A stretch of DNA of 64,000 nucleotides from Oceanobacillus kimchii X50 (GTDB lineage Bacteria; Bacillota; Bacilli; Bacillales; Amphibacillaceae). The stretch lies in assembly GCF_000340475.1 (NCBI RefSeq), contig NZ_CM001792.1, forward strand, positions 2,794,921 to 2,858,920, read 5' to 3'. Positions 16,494 to 26,400 of this stretch are shown in pieces. A program made the translations under genes and the position numbers. The notes under the pieces are model-generated. The model had not been told where the DNA came from, did no database searches, and worked only from the letters and a program-made list of their open reading frames with translations. Numbering within the stretch: the first letter of the stretch is position 1; each line of letters opens with the position of its first letter.

Positions 16494-18464
16494 TTAATAG
16501 TTATATTTTGCGATTTTTTCGGTTAACTCTTCTGCCATATCTGTTAAAGATTTAGCTGATGCAGAGATTTCCTCCATGGATGCAAGTTGTTCTTCTGTTG
16601 AAGCTGCAACTTCTTCCGATGATGCTGCGTTACTTCTTGCAATATTAGCTAAATCATTCGCCGTTGCAGTGACTTGTTGCACTGCTGCAGCCATTTCTTC
16701 AGAGATGGCTGTTACTTCTTCTACTTGTGGCCGAATTTTAATACTTGTCTGCATAATTTGTCCAAATTTATCAATTGCATCATAAGAAACTTCTACTCCA
16801 GAAGAAACCTTATCCGTTACGAGTGACATTCCCTCCACTGTAGTTTGGATATCATGTTGAATTCCTTCAAGAATTACATTAATGTCATTCGCAGAACTCT
16901 GCGATTGTTCCGCTAGTTTACGTACTTCATCTGCGACAACAGCAAACCCTCTTCCATGCTCTCCAGCTCTTGCTGCTTCAATTGCCGCATTAAGTGCTAA
17001 AAGATTGGTTTGCTCCGAGATATCCGTAATCGCGCTTAGGATTGTAGTTACTTCTTTGGAACGTTCTAATAAAGACTCAATCATTTGATTAGAGTTATTA
17101 ACAGACTCCTGAATTGCATTCATTTGTTCTAAAGTATTGTGTACCGCTTGTCCACCAACCTCTGCTTGACTGTTCATTTCTTCCACATATCCGGATACCG
17201 ATGTTGCACTATCAACAATTTTTTCTACTCCTGTTGATACTTCTTCCAATGAATTGGCACTTTCTTCCGTACCATGTAATTGATGTTCAGCACTAGAAGA
17301 TATTTCTTGAATTGCTGATGAAACTTGTTCGGTTGTGCTGGTCATCTGATCTGCATTGGCATTTAATTCTTCTGCAGAAGCAGCTACTTGTTGTGCATTA
17401 AATTCCACATCATGAATTAATTCTCTTAAACCATCTTGCATTTGATTGAATGCACTACCTAATTGCCCTATTTCATCTGTTGTTTTTACATCAATTGCCT
17501 GAGTCAAATCCCCAGTACTGATGATAAGTGCTTTTTCTTTCAACTCACGAATTGGTTTCAATATGGAACGTATAACTAAGAAAATTAAGACTCCGCCTAT
17601 TATCAGTGAAGCAACAATTACAATTACTGTCGTGAAAAATACAGATAATGCTGCATCTTGTACTTCATCTTGATCCATTGTCCCCCCGAGTTTCCAACCT
17701 GTTAGATCGTTTGTCGCAAAATAAACAAACTTATTTATACCTTGAGAAGAGTAGGAAAATTCATCATTTGTGCTTTCATAAAGTTTGCTATATATTTCTT
17801 CTTCTGCCTTTGTTCCTTTATCTAGTTCTGGATGATAAATCACATTTTGTTGTTGATCGAGAAGAAACGCATAACCATTATTGCCAATGTCTATACCAGA
17901 AGCAATTTCTTCGATAAAATCAAAACTTAAATCTACTGCTACAACTCCTGAACCATCTTCAATAGCTTTCGATACAGTTACTACCAACTTTCCTTCTCCT
18001 ACACCGATATAAGGATCAGAAATGATAACATCATTCGTATTTTCCATGGATGCTATGTACCAAGGACGTTCTCTTGGATCATAATTGCTATCTTGAACCA
18101 ATTGAGGTTCTTGTATAAATTCTCCTTCTTCTGTACCAACATATATACTCGCTGCTTCTGGATGTAACTCCACATATTGTGAAAACTGTTGAAATACTTC
18201 TTCACTTTCATTTTCATACATGGAATCATTCATATTGTCTGCAAAGATTTGTACATCATGTACTTTCGATTCCATTGTATTATCTATTGTTCTATTTATT
18301 ATATCTATATTCTCATTAATCCTTGTTTTCAATTGACCTTCAATCTGATCCACAGAGCTAAAATATGTTAGCACACCAATAATATAACCCGGTATTAATA
18401 AAAACCCTGCAAATGCCAATATTAGCTTAAAACGTATGCCTTTCTTCTTAAATAATTTTTTCAC
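16494..18464 (-). CDS. Methyl-accepting chemotaxis protein with a Cache sensor domain
   Basis: A 656-residue chemoreceptor. Order of parts: a cytoplasmic basic start ([14 protein letters not shown]); membrane segment about 13-34; an extracellular double-Cache sensor domain about 35-278 with the typical DPRERPWY and AVDLSFDFI segments; membrane segment about 280-303; HAMP about 305-358; and a long coiled-coil signalling domain whose tip carries [20 protein letters not shown] (about 493-512) and the VRKLAEQS motif that contacts CheA/CheW. It resembles the McpA/McpB/TlpA group of B. subtilis. The ligand is unknown; Cache domains often bind amino or organic acids. It lies next to the motility genes and ends in a strong terminator. 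Confidence 0.93.
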   Translation of the reverse strand: MKKLFKKKGIRFKLILAFAGFLLIPGYIIGVLTYFSSVDQIEGQLKTRINENIDIINRTIDNTMESKVHDVQIFADNMNDSMYENESEEVFQQFSQYVELHPEAASIYVGTEEGEFIQEPQLVQDSNYDPRERPWYIASMENTNDVIISDPYIGVGEGKLVVTVSKAIEDGSGVVAVDLSFDFIEEIASGIDIGNNGYAFLLDQQQNVIYHPELDKGTKAEEEIYSKLYESTNDEFSYSSQGINKFVYFATNDLTGWKLGGTMDQDEVQDAALSVFFTTVIVIVASLIIGGVLIFLVIRSILKPIRELKEKALIISTGDLTQAIDVKTTDEIGQLGSAFNQMQDGLRELIHDVEFNAQQVAASAEELNANADQMTSTTEQVSSAIQEISSSAEHQLHGTEESANSLEEVSTGVEKIVDSATSVSGYVEEMNSQAEVGGQAVHNTLEQMNAIQESVNNSNQMIESLLERSKEVTTILSAITDISEQTNLLALNAAIEAARAGEHGRGFAVVADEVRKLAEQSQSSANDINVILEGIQHDIQTTVEGMSLVTDKVSSGVEVSYDAIDKFGQIMQTSIKIRPQVEEVTAISEEMAAAVQQVTATANDLANIARSNAASSEEVAASTEEQLASMEEISASAKSLTDMAEELTEKIAKYNY

Positions 18465-18740
18465 TATAGCATCTCCTTTATTTATACAAAATAGAAATTA
18501 TTTTGTATCCCTCTACTTATTTTCGGTGTGACGATCATAAAATAAATAGAATATACGGAAGATGGAATATTGAAATATTTCTGTTATTTAATGTTTTATG
18601 GATTTAATTTGTTTTAAACAACTAAAATGACACTTTGGATGTAGTTATAAAAAATAAGTTTTTGCTAATTTTTACTGTTTTTTTACATATATTTCTATTA
18701 TTTAGTCATACTATTGTACAAACCAAAATTCTTCATGTTG

Positions 18741-18766
18741 GTTTAAACATTCAATAAATAGGATAT
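18741..18766 (+). promoter_or_regulatory. Sigma-B-type promoter
   Basis: GTTTAA (18741-18746), 14 bases, GGATAT (18761-18766). The sigma-B consensus is GTTTAA-N12-15-GGGTAT, so only one base differs. Confidence 0.65.
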
Positions 18767-18807
18767 ATAGTTATTAGTAATAACATCTCAAGAAAGGAAT
18801 GATACAC

Positions 18808-19059
18808 ATGTTAAGTTTTATTTGGAGTTTAATCATAGGTGGTATACTTGGTTGGATTGCTAGCTTGATTGTTGGAAAAGATTTACCAGGTGGTATAATT
18901 GGAAATATATTAGCAGGATTTGTTGGTGCATGGTTAGGTTCATTTATTTTAGGAAGTTGGGGACCAGAAATCGGCGGGTTCTTTATTGTTCCGGCATTAA
19001 TCGGTGCAATCATTCTAATCTTTATTGTTAGCTTAATTATGCGCGCTGTAAGAAGATAA
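18808..19059 (+). CDS. GlsB/YeaQ/YmgE-family stress membrane protein
   Basis: An 83-residue, very hydrophobic protein with three membrane segments and the family's glycine motifs: GGILGWIASLIVGKD, GGIIGNILAGFVGAWLG and the closing FIVSLIMRAVRR. Members are known as transglycosylase-associated or GlsB-type general-stress proteins with unclear molecular activity. The second ATG (18808) is chosen because AAAGGA ends nine bases before it; the first ATG (18799) is too close. A sigma-B-type promoter lies 42-67 bases upstream, which fits a general-stress role. Confidence 0.85.
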   Translation: MLSFIWSLIIGGILGWIASLIVGKDLPGGIIGNILAGFVGAWLGSFILGSWGPEIGGFFIVPALIGAIILIFIVSLIMRAVRR

Positions 19060-19094
19060 TTATCGAATTCCGTAGCATTTCAAGTAAGACTAAT

Positions 19095-19149
19095 AAAAAG
19101 ATTCCAGTATCTGATTCAAAAGATAACTGGAATCTTTTTGCTTGTTTTG
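19095..19149 (+). terminator. Terminator after the stress protein gene
   Basis: AAAAAGATTCCAGT pairs with ACTGGAATCTTTTT over 14 bases; the T tract completes it. Confidence 0.85.
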
Positions 19150-19235
19150 GAACTTTGTGCTTATTCAGATCCTTCAATCTTAAATTTTAAATAGGGAAAA
19201 GACTACCATGGTGACCTTTTTCACAAAACCATTTG

Positions 19236-20108
19236 TTATAGATCTAGACCCTCTATTTCCTCCATTTCTAGATTAGGCTTTTTAGATGCGTCTTCCTCAA
19301 AATACTGAATTGCCAAATCAGAGAGTGTTCCATCATTACGCATTTCTTTAAGAACTTGATTTATTTCAGTTGTTAGCTGAGTTTCACCTTTTGGGATTAC
19401 TATAGATTGCTCCGTTGTTCTAAATCGTAATTCAGGATGTAAATGGATATCAAATTCAGGGAACTCGGCGATACCAAATTTCTGCAGATAATAATCATTG
19501 ATTACTACATCTGTTCTACCGTTATGTACATCACGTAAATATGCTTCATTTGGTGCGTTTCCGTAAGTAACAACTTCCGCTCCAAAATGTTCTGCAATTT
19601 GGCTATAGACTGTTGTTGCTCCACCACCAGCTTTCTTCCCTTGCAAATCTTCTAATGAATTAATTTCAGAATTATCATCTTTACGAACTACCATGGTAGT
19701 ATAAGAATATTTATATGGTTCACTGAAATTAAATTCTTTCTTTCGTTTCTCTGTTGACTCAATTTGATTGGCAGCAACATCAATTCTTCCACTTTGAATT
19801 GCTGAAAGCATACTATCAACGCCCATTGTTTCAAAAGTAATATCCAAGTCCAATCTTTTGGCTAACTCCCGCATGACTTCAACATCAAATCCAGTTAAAG
19901 TATCACCTTCATAATACGATGCAGGAAATAATGTACCCGACGTCCCAACAACAATCTCCCCATCAGTATTAATTTCTTCCCACCTTTCATCATCGCTGGT
20001 ACTCTTTCCATTTTCATTTTTGTCTGTCCCATCTTCACTGGAACTACCACATGCACTTAATAACAAGATAGAAAATAAAATAATTAGTATGATATTTATT
20101 CCTTTCAA
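19236..20108 (-). CDS. Amino-acid ABC transporter substrate-binding lipoprotein (orphan)
   Basis: A 290-residue extracellular binding protein of the SBP_bac_3 family. The signal peptide ends in LLSAC with the lipid-anchor Cys at residue 20, followed by a Ser/Asp/Lys-rich linker. The mature domain has GEIVVGTSGTLFP, the GFDVEVMRELAKRL ligand loop (about 73-86) and VDVAANQIE-like segments (RIDVAANQIE). The TTMVVRK and LQGKKAGGGATTVY segments resemble cystine/polar-amino-acid binders (TcyA, TcyJ/K). No permease or ATPase gene adjoins it, so it either serves a transporter encoded elsewhere or acts as a sensor. It is a single gene on the minus strand. Confidence 0.82.
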   Translation of the reverse strand: MKGINIILIILFSILLLSACGSSSEDGTDKNENGKSTSDDERWEEINTDGEIVVGTSGTLFPASYYEGDTLTGFDVEVMRELAKRLDLDITFETMGVDSMLSAIQSGRIDVAANQIESTEKRKKEFNFSEPYKYSYTTMVVRKDDNSEINSLEDLQGKKAGGGATTVYSQIAEHFGAEVVTYGNAPNEAYLRDVHNGRTDVVINDYYLQKFGIAEFPEFDIHLHPELRFRTTEQSIVIPKGETQLTTEINQVLKEMRNDGTLSDLAIQYFEEDASKKPNLEMEEIEGLDL

Positions 20109-20357
20109 GATTGCACCTTCTTTCGCTTTTGTAATTATAACAAAACTCTACTTAAAATAAATTGTGTTGTCAAAATGTTTATGAATGTAGTTTATCGAAT
20201 TTTATGGTAGATATTTAATGAATAATTACCAGTGTGAACAAGAAATTTTACAACACTACAAATGTTTACTTTTACAACATAATAAAACAACCAATTTAAC
20301 ATTAGGCCACTGTACTGCATATGTTGCTATATAGGATTGTAGAAAAGAGGGATGCAT

Positions 20358-20711
20358 ATGAATAATGATTTTCATGAAGATCAAGTAGTACACCAAGAGC
20401 AGCAACTTGTGCCTTATCACACGAATGCTTATAATTGGAACGCACCTTATGGCTATTATCAGAGTTATCGTATAGAAAATGGTGCTCCTATTCATGACGG
20501 TGAACGCTTCATCTGGTTAGCGCCATTTGTTGGTGGATTAGCTGGAGGATTATTAGGTAGTGCCCTATTCCCTGGACCTGGATATTATGGGCCACCAGGA
20601 CCTCCTGGGCCGCCGGGGCCTCCAGGACCACCAGGACCTCCATGGGGATACGGACCATATCCACCAGGTTATGGGCCAGGACCTTATTATTATGACGGAC
20701 CATATTACTAA
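20358..20711 (+). CDS. Small Gly-Pro-Pro repeat protein with one membrane segment
   Basis: A 117-residue protein in three parts: a polar, Asn/Gln/Tyr-rich N-terminus; a hydrophobic Gly-rich segment (WLAPFVGGLAGGLLGSALF, about 54-72); then about six Gly-Pro-Pro triplets followed by a Tyr/Gly/Pro tail (YGPYPPGYGPGPYYYDG). The triplet run is short for a collagen helix but ideal in sequence. Such proteins are common among spore-coat and late-sporulation genes of Bacillaceae; a coat role is a guess from composition. The second ATG (20358) is preferred, since GAGGG directly abuts the first. A terminator follows 65 bases later. Confidence 0.65.
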   Translation: MNNDFHEDQVVHQEQQLVPYHTNAYNWNAPYGYYQSYRIENGAPIHDGERFIWLAPFVGGLAGGLLGSALFPGPGYYGPPGPPGPPGPPGPPGPPWGYGPYPPGYGPGPYYYDGPYY

Positions 20712-20775
20712 TCTTTATCAACAACTTTTTAAAGTATAGTATCAGAAATGTTCTATACAATAATACAGTGATGAT

Positions 20776-20808
20776 AAGCCCTTGTTAAATAAAAAGGGCT
20801 TTTTTTTG
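20776..20808 (+). terminator. Terminator after the Gly-Pro-Pro protein gene
   Basis: AAGCCCTT pairs with AAGGGCTT, followed by eight T. Confidence 0.85.
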
Positions 20809-20947
20809 TTATATATCGAACTATCGTTCACAAGTTAAAATGAAAAGGCTATCAAAAAATATTTCCGAGTACTTACTAGTTTTCGTATAATAAAGTTTGT
20901 TATAGTGATAATCGTATGAACAAATTAACTTGATAGGAAGTCATAAA

Positions 20948-23110
20948 ATGAAGAACATATGGAATATTTTTTCGACGGATGTTCGTAAAACAGGTACGAA
21001 TTGGGTTGCACTTATTATTCTAGGCGGTTTATTGATTTTACCGTCCTTATACGCTTGGCTAAATATTAAAGCTGCTTGGGACCCTTACAGTCAAGTCGAT
21101 GAAGTACCGGTTGGTATTGTAAATGAAGATGTCGGCGCAGAAGTGCGTGGAGAAGACATACATGTTGGAGACGAGCTTATATCTACCTTAAAAGAGGATA
21201 ACTCCATGAATTGGCAATTTGATAACCGCGAAGGTGCGATGGAACATATTGAAAACGGGGACTATTACGCAGTGATAATTATCCCAGAAGATTTTTCCGA
21301 AAAGCTAGGAACGGTTACTACCGGAAATCCAGAAAAAGCAAATGTAGAATACTACGTAAATGAAAAGGTAAACGCAATTACCCCACAAATGACCAACCGT
21401 GGCGCAAGCACGATTGTTGATAATGTAAGCAGTCAGTTTGTATCGACGGTGAATGGCGTTATTTTTGATTTATTTAATCAAATTGGTGTGCAACTAGAAA
21501 ATGATCTACCTGACATTGAACGATTTGAAGAGTACTTATTTAATGTTGAAGAAAGTTTACCTGAAATTGAAGAACTATTAACAAGTACATTAACAGATGC
21601 AGAGAATGCTGCTGATTTAATTAATGAGGCACAAGGATTAATTCCTCGTGCAGAAGAAACAACAAATGATGGACTAAATACAATTGATAATACGATAGCA
21701 TTTCTTGATAATGCAGAGGGGCGTTTAAACGAAATGGCTCCGCAAATCCAAGAAGATTTAGAGACGATACAGCAAGTAACACAATCAACAAATGATTTCT
21801 TACAAGATGTTCAAGATTCTAATATCGATTTTGGCAGTGGTAATGCAATCGTGGAACAAGTCGACACACAAATTAATGATGGATTAGAGCGTCTTACAAC
21901 GATAGAAGATGCTCTAAATCAAGTACAAGAACAGCTTGATCCTGAACAACCAGAATACGAACAAATTCAAGATTCACTTGATCAGATTGTATCATTAAGA
22001 GAATCATTAGAGAACGTTCAAACAGATGCCAATGAAATTAACACCGTGTTGCAGAATACAGAAGACGAAGTATCCACTTTACTCAATGATTTAAAAGAAC
22101 GTTCGCAAACGGTTAATGAACAAGTAGATGCCTTTGTTGTTGAATATACGGATACAATTGAACCAACGGTACGTCAAACAGTTGATGAGGCTCAAGGGAC
22201 GTTACAAGAGGCAAGAGGAATACTGGTTGATATTCAATCAACCATCCCAGAAGTCGAATCTATTCTTGCTTCTACGGATGGGAATCTACAAGAAGGAACG
22301 GATACGATTAATACCGTACTCGGTGAATTCCCTTATGTAAATACGAAAGTAAATGAATTAGCGGATCGCGTCCGTGAAATACAAGATGAAGCCGATTTAC
22401 AGGAAATTATTGATTTACTCCAGAATGATCCTGAGGCAGAGCAAAGCTTTTTCCAAGAACCAGTAACATTGGATGAGACTCAAGTATTCCCAATTGCGAA
22501 TTATGGTGCGGGTATGACTCCATTCTATACTGTTCTCGCTATTTGGGTTGGCGGTCTATTATTAATTTCACTGTTGTCCACCGAAGTTCACCATGTTTCG
22601 GAGTTTACGTTACGTCAAGAGTATTTTGGAAAGTTGATGACTTTCTTACTTATTGGGATTATTCAAACCATCATTATTACATTTGGAGATATTTTTATTC
22701 TTGGAGTAGAAATGGCACATCCAGGATGGTTTATTTTGTTTGGGCTATTCATTAGTTTCATTTTCATTACGATTATTTACACGCTTGTCTCTGTATTTGG
22801 AGATGTTGGAAAAGCAATGGTAATTGTTTTTCTTGTATTACAGATTGCCGGTTCTGGAGGAACATACCCTGCGATGCTATTACCCGAGTTCTTCCAGACA
22901 ATCAATCCATTCTTGCCATTTACGTATGCAATCGACTTATTACGTGAAGCTGTCGGCGGAATTATCTGGAGTAAAGCAATCAAAGATATGCTTGTGTTAG
23001 CCTTATTTGGTTCTGTTTTCTTTGCTTTAGGAGCATTCTTTAAGCAACCCATTAACAAACATACGAGAAAACTAGCAAAAAAATCACGAGAATCAGGTTT
23101 ATTCCATTAA
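20948..23110 (+). CDS. YhgE/Pip-family membrane protein
   Basis: A 720-residue protein. A membrane segment near the N-terminus (about 21-38) is followed by the YhgE signature region (LPSLYAWLNIKAAWDPY and VGIVNEDVGA), then a long extracellular coiled-coil region (about 190-510) rich in Glu, Gln and Asn, then five or six membrane segments with an ABC-2-like fold and a basic tail. Homologues include B. subtilis YhgE and lactococcal Pip (phage infection protein). Related proteins with this topology serve in export of WXG100/LXG substrates by type VII secretion (EsaA/YueB). An LXG gene lies 40 kb away, but nothing links them directly. I start at the ATG at 20948 behind AGGAAG rather than at the TTG at 20930. 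Confidence 0.8.
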   Translation: MKNIWNIFSTDVRKTGTNWVALIILGGLLILPSLYAWLNIKAAWDPYSQVDEVPVGIVNEDVGAEVRGEDIHVGDELISTLKEDNSMNWQFDNREGAMEHIENGDYYAVIIIPEDFSEKLGTVTTGNPEKANVEYYVNEKVNAITPQMTNRGASTIVDNVSSQFVSTVNGVIFDLFNQIGVQLENDLPDIERFEEYLFNVEESLPEIEELLTSTLTDAENAADLINEAQGLIPRAEETTNDGLNTIDNTIAFLDNAEGRLNEMAPQIQEDLETIQQVTQSTNDFLQDVQDSNIDFGSGNAIVEQVDTQINDGLERLTTIEDALNQVQEQLDPEQPEYEQIQDSLDQIVSLRESLENVQTDANEINTVLQNTEDEVSTLLNDLKERSQTVNEQVDAFVVEYTDTIEPTVRQTVDEAQGTLQEARGILVDIQSTIPEVESILASTDGNLQEGTDTINTVLGEFPYVNTKVNELADRVREIQDEADLQEIIDLLQNDPEAEQSFFQEPVTLDETQVFPIANYGAGMTPFYTVLAIWVGGLLLISLLSTEVHHVSEFTLRQEYFGKLMTFLLIGIIQTIIITFGDIFILGVEMAHPGWFILFGLFISFIFITIIYTLVSVFGDVGKAMVIVFLVLQIAGSGGTYPAMLLPEFFQTINPFLPFTYAIDLLREAVGGIIWSKAIKDMLVLALFGSVFFALGAFFKQPINKHTRKLAKKSRESGLFH

Positions 23111-23116
23111 TAGAAC

Positions 23117-23380
23117 AGGTTGGGACATAACAAAAAGTTTTAGTCAAAAAATAGAATATACTAGAATAAGCGTAAGAAATATACGGAGACTCCTTGAAAA
23201 TCAAAAATCGATTTTCTCCATGCGATGCAATGCTTTCGAGGTCTTCCTTGTCCTATGGGAAAGAGGCCTAGACGAGCATCCCCCGATGCATAAGCATCCG
23301 GAGGCTCGCCAGCCGCCTTAAGATAAGCGCAGTATATTTCTGAAGCGGCTTTTCAAAACCAATTACTTTTGTCCCAACCT
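23117..23380. repeat. Dispersed repeat family 2, copy 1, with terminal inverted repeats
   Basis: A 264-base element bounded by AGGTTGGGACA (23117) and TGTCCCAACCT (ending 23380), which are exact inverted repeats. It shares long blocks (AACAAAAAGTTTTAGTC, GAATAAGCGTAAGAAATAT, GGAGACTC, TGAAAATCAAAA, GCGATGCAATGCT) with 32884-33159 and the inverted copy at 46190-46430. No open frame; it is MITE-like. Confidence 0.75.
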
Positions 23381-23552
23381 CCTCTCTTTATTGATAGAAT
23401 GCTGCTAAATTTATGAGTTGTTTTTATATCCACAACCTTAACTAATTTGGAAAAGAAAATCACTATCCTAACAGCCAAGAAACTCTTAAGTAGGAATTAA
23501 CTCATATTCTATTCCTAACACTTACTACTTCTAAATTTTTTACTTTGTATAC

Positions 23553-25013
23553 CTACACCCATTTGGTAGTAAGTACTTTTTTACGTGTATAAAATTGTAA
23601 TCCATCTTTTCCGTTTGCATGTAAATCCCCATAGAATGAATCTTTCCAACCAGAGAATGGGAAGAATGCCATTGGTGCAGGAACACCAATATTTACACCA
23701 AGCATGCCAGCATCGATAGTCTCTCTAAATCTACGCACGCTTCCCCCATCTCTTGTAAAGATACATGCCCCATTTGCAAATCTAGATTCGTTTGCTAAAT
23801 CTACACCTTCCTCTAAATTATTCACACGGGCAATTGACAACACTGGAGCGAAAATTTCATCTTGCCAAATTTTCATTTCTGAAGTTACATGATCAAATAT
23901 GGTTGGTCCGACAAAATAACCTTCTTGCTTAGCTGCTTCATCTGTACGACCATCCCGAACAAGATTTGCACCTTCTTCCTCACCAGAATGAATATATTGT
24001 AACGTACGTTCCTTATGTTTATCACGGATTACCGGTCCAAGGAATACCCCTTCATCTAACCCATTTCCAATTTTTATTTCATTCGCTTTCTGCGTTAATA
24101 AAGCAACAAACTCATCAGCAACCTCTTCTTCAACTGCTACTACAGATGCAGCCATACATCTTTCTCCTGCAGAACCGAATGCTGCATTCAATATTTGAGT
24201 TGTCGCATTTTCAAGGTTGGCATCATTTAGTACAATCGAGTGATTTTTTGCTCCTGCGAGTGCCTGTACACGTTTTAAATTCTCTGTTCCTCGTTTATAT
24301 ACGTATTCGGCTACTGGCTGAGAGCCAACAAAGGAAATAGCAGCAACTTTTTTATGATCAAGTAATCCATTTACGACATCATGAGCACCATGTACTATAT
24401 TGAATACTCCTTTTGGAAGTCCTGCTTCTTCTAGAAGTTCTGCCAAACGGTTCGCTAATAATGGCGTACGCTCAGATGGTTTCATTACAAAGGTATTCCC
24501 GGTAGCAATCGCCATCGGAAACATCCAGCACGGTACCATCATTGGAAAATTAAACGGTGTAATTCCGCCAATGACCCCAATTGGGTAACGATATACACCG
24601 GATTCTAAATCAGTTGCAATTGAGGGTAGCTGTTCTCCCATCATTAATGATGGGGCTCCAGTCGCAAATTCTACATTTTCAATTCCACGTTGTACTTCAC
24701 CATACGCTTCTGTGTAATTTTTTCCGTTTTCCACCGTAATTAATTGCGCTAGCTCATCCCAATGTTCTACGAGTAATTGTTGATATTTAAATAAGATTCG
24801 AGCCCGTTTTGGAACAGGTACTTCCTTCCAAGTCTTAAATGCTTCATTTGCCACCTCTATCGCATTGTTTACATCTTCACTTGTTGAAATTGGCACTTGT
24901 GCAATTACTTCTCCTGTCGCTGGATTGAAGACATCCTCTGTTTTTTCTGTACGAGAGTCAATCCATTCTCCACCAATATAGTTTTTAACGATTTTTACTG
25001 TAGTTTGTGTCAT
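23553..25013 (-). CDS. iolA: Methylmalonate/malonate-semialdehyde dehydrogenase (CoA-acylating)
   Basis: A 486-residue aldehyde dehydrogenase of the MmsA/IolA group. It oxidises malonate semialdehyde to acetyl-CoA, or methylmalonate semialdehyde to propionyl-CoA, with NAD, CoA and loss of CO2. The catalytic Cys is C286 (GERCMAAS), with Asn154 in TPFNFP. The residue at the general-base Glu position of ordinary ALDHs lies in [10 protein letters not shown] (about 250-259), the Glu-lacking MmsA signature. It is the third gene of a cassette with an iron alcohol dehydrogenase and a GntP permease, not of an inositol operon. So the name iolA denotes the enzyme family; its substrate here is probably the semialdehyde made by the upstream dehydrogenase. 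Confidence 0.88.
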   Translation of the reverse strand: MTQTTVKIVKNYIGGEWIDSRTEKTEDVFNPATGEVIAQVPISTSEDVNNAIEVANEAFKTWKEVPVPKRARILFKYQQLLVEHWDELAQLITVENGKNYTEAYGEVQRGIENVEFATGAPSLMMGEQLPSIATDLESGVYRYPIGVIGGITPFNFPMMVPCWMFPMAIATGNTFVMKPSERTPLLANRLAELLEEAGLPKGVFNIVHGAHDVVNGLLDHKKVAAISFVGSQPVAEYVYKRGTENLKRVQALAGAKNHSIVLNDANLENATTQILNAAFGSAGERCMAASVVAVEEEVADEFVALLTQKANEIKIGNGLDEGVFLGPVIRDKHKERTLQYIHSGEEEGANLVRDGRTDEAAKQEGYFVGPTIFDHVTSEMKIWQDEIFAPVLSIARVNNLEEGVDLANESRFANGACIFTRDGGSVRRFRETIDAGMLGVNIGVPAPMAFFPFSGWKDSFYGDLHANGKDGLQFYTRKKVLTTKWV

Positions 25014-25034
25014 ATAAAGCCCTCCTAAGTAAAT

Positions 25035-26381
25035 TTAAAATATGGTGTACAAAATAACTGCCAACGCTAACACAATAGTAGGTAAAATTACACTCACCAT
25101 TAAAATTGGTTTATACGCCCTTCCATGTGATTCTCCACATATCGCACGAACTGTGGTTACAACATACCCATTGTGCGGAAGAGAATCCAATCCTCCTGAA
25201 GCTAGAGCGGATATACGATGCATCGATCCTGGATCTAACCCTTGTGCTAAATAAATAGGAGCTAGGATAGGCAACGCGATTCCTAATCCGCCTGAAGCAG
25301 ACCCTGTAATAGCACAAATGACAGTTACACCTATAGCTAAACCAATCAATGGCGGTCCAGGTAAATTCACCAAACCAGTGATTAACGAATCAAATGCTGA
25401 TACTTGAGCAGCAACACTCCCAAATCCTACTACGGCACAAGTATTAGCTAAAGCTACTAACGCATTTTGCGCTCCCGTTGCAAGTGAGTTCCAAAATTCA
25501 GTAAGAAAACGAAGCATTGTCAAACATGCAACTGTGATACCTACTAATAAAGCGATTAATAATGCAATTGTTGGGTTCATAAATTGTCCTAATACATTTA
25601 AAAGCACAATGACTAATACAAGTGGAATACTGGAAATAATGATATTTGGCAAGTCCTCTTTTTTCGGATCAGATTCCTGTTGTGCAAGATTAGCTTCCAT
25701 ACTTGCAGCTGATTCCTCTCGCCCTCCATTTGGCAAAGAGAAGGTTTCTCCTTTGGCAATAGCTTTTTTCACCATAGAACCTAGCCATAAACCACCTAAA
25801 GTCATTATCAACAGTGCACATACGACACCAATCCATCCGCCTGCTGTTGGAGTAGTGCCAAAAAATTCAGTAGGTATAATATTTTGAATTTCTGGTGAAC
25901 CAGGTGCAGTCATCGTAAATGATATAGAACCGAAAACGAGAGCCGCAGGAATGAATCGGTGTGGTAAATTTGCTGATCGAAATAAAGAGACAGCGATAGG
26001 ATATACAGCAAACCCCACTACAAATAAACTCACACCTCCGTATGTCATAATAGCTGCAGCAGCTACAACTGCAAATACTGCTCGTTTTGGTCCCAATAGC
26101 TTTTTAATCCATTGAGCAATACTATCCGCTGATTTCGTCTCTTGCATTATTTTACCAAATATTGCGCCTAATAAGAAAACAAAAAACCATGACGCAAAAT
26201 AGCCCGTAAATCCGGTCATATAATTATCCATTAAGGCAATATCAAATCTTAATCCCCCTGTTAGTGCTACGATCACTGAACTAATAATAGCTCCAATGAT
26301 GATATTTACACCTTTCATTGTAAGGTAAATTAAAACTATTAGTGATACCAATAATCCAATCATACCTAGAAATTCCATCAT
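25035..26381 (-). CDS. GntP-family permease for a hydroxy acid
   Basis: A 448-residue secondary transporter with about 12-14 membrane segments. Family features are TYGGVSLFVVGFAVYPIA, the TAPGSPEIQNI block, AITGSASGGLGIALPI and SGGLDSLPHNG. GntP members import gluconate, idonate, D-serine, fructuronate or 3-hydroxybutyrate with protons. The PHNGYVVT-type ending of the last motif is frequent in the 3-hydroxybutyrate/short hydroxy-acid branch, though this assignment is soft. It sits between the alcohol dehydrogenase (20-base gap) and the semialdehyde dehydrogenase (22-base gap), so it is most simply the importer of the substrate that those two enzymes oxidise. Confidence 0.85.
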   Translation of the reverse strand: MMEFLGMIGLLVSLIVLIYLTMKGVNIIIGAIISSVIVALTGGLRFDIALMDNYMTGFTGYFASWFFVFLLGAIFGKIMQETKSADSIAQWIKKLLGPKRAVFAVVAAAAIMTYGGVSLFVVGFAVYPIAVSLFRSANLPHRFIPAALVFGSISFTMTAPGSPEIQNIIPTEFFGTTPTAGGWIGVVCALLIMTLGGLWLGSMVKKAIAKGETFSLPNGGREESAASMEANLAQQESDPKKEDLPNIIISSIPLVLVIVLLNVLGQFMNPTIALLIALLVGITVACLTMLRFLTEFWNSLATGAQNALVALANTCAVVGFGSVAAQVSAFDSLITGLVNLPGPPLIGLAIGVTVICAITGSASGGLGIALPILAPIYLAQGLDPGSMHRISALASGGLDSLPHNGYVVTTVRAICGESHGRAYKPILMVSVILPTIVLALAVILYTIF

Positions 26382-26400
26382 TTCTCCCCCTGTTCTCGGT

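Noticed and set aside
20930..20947. Upstream TTG start for the YhgE protein
   Set aside because: It would overlap the AGGAAG ribosome site that serves the ATG at 20948.
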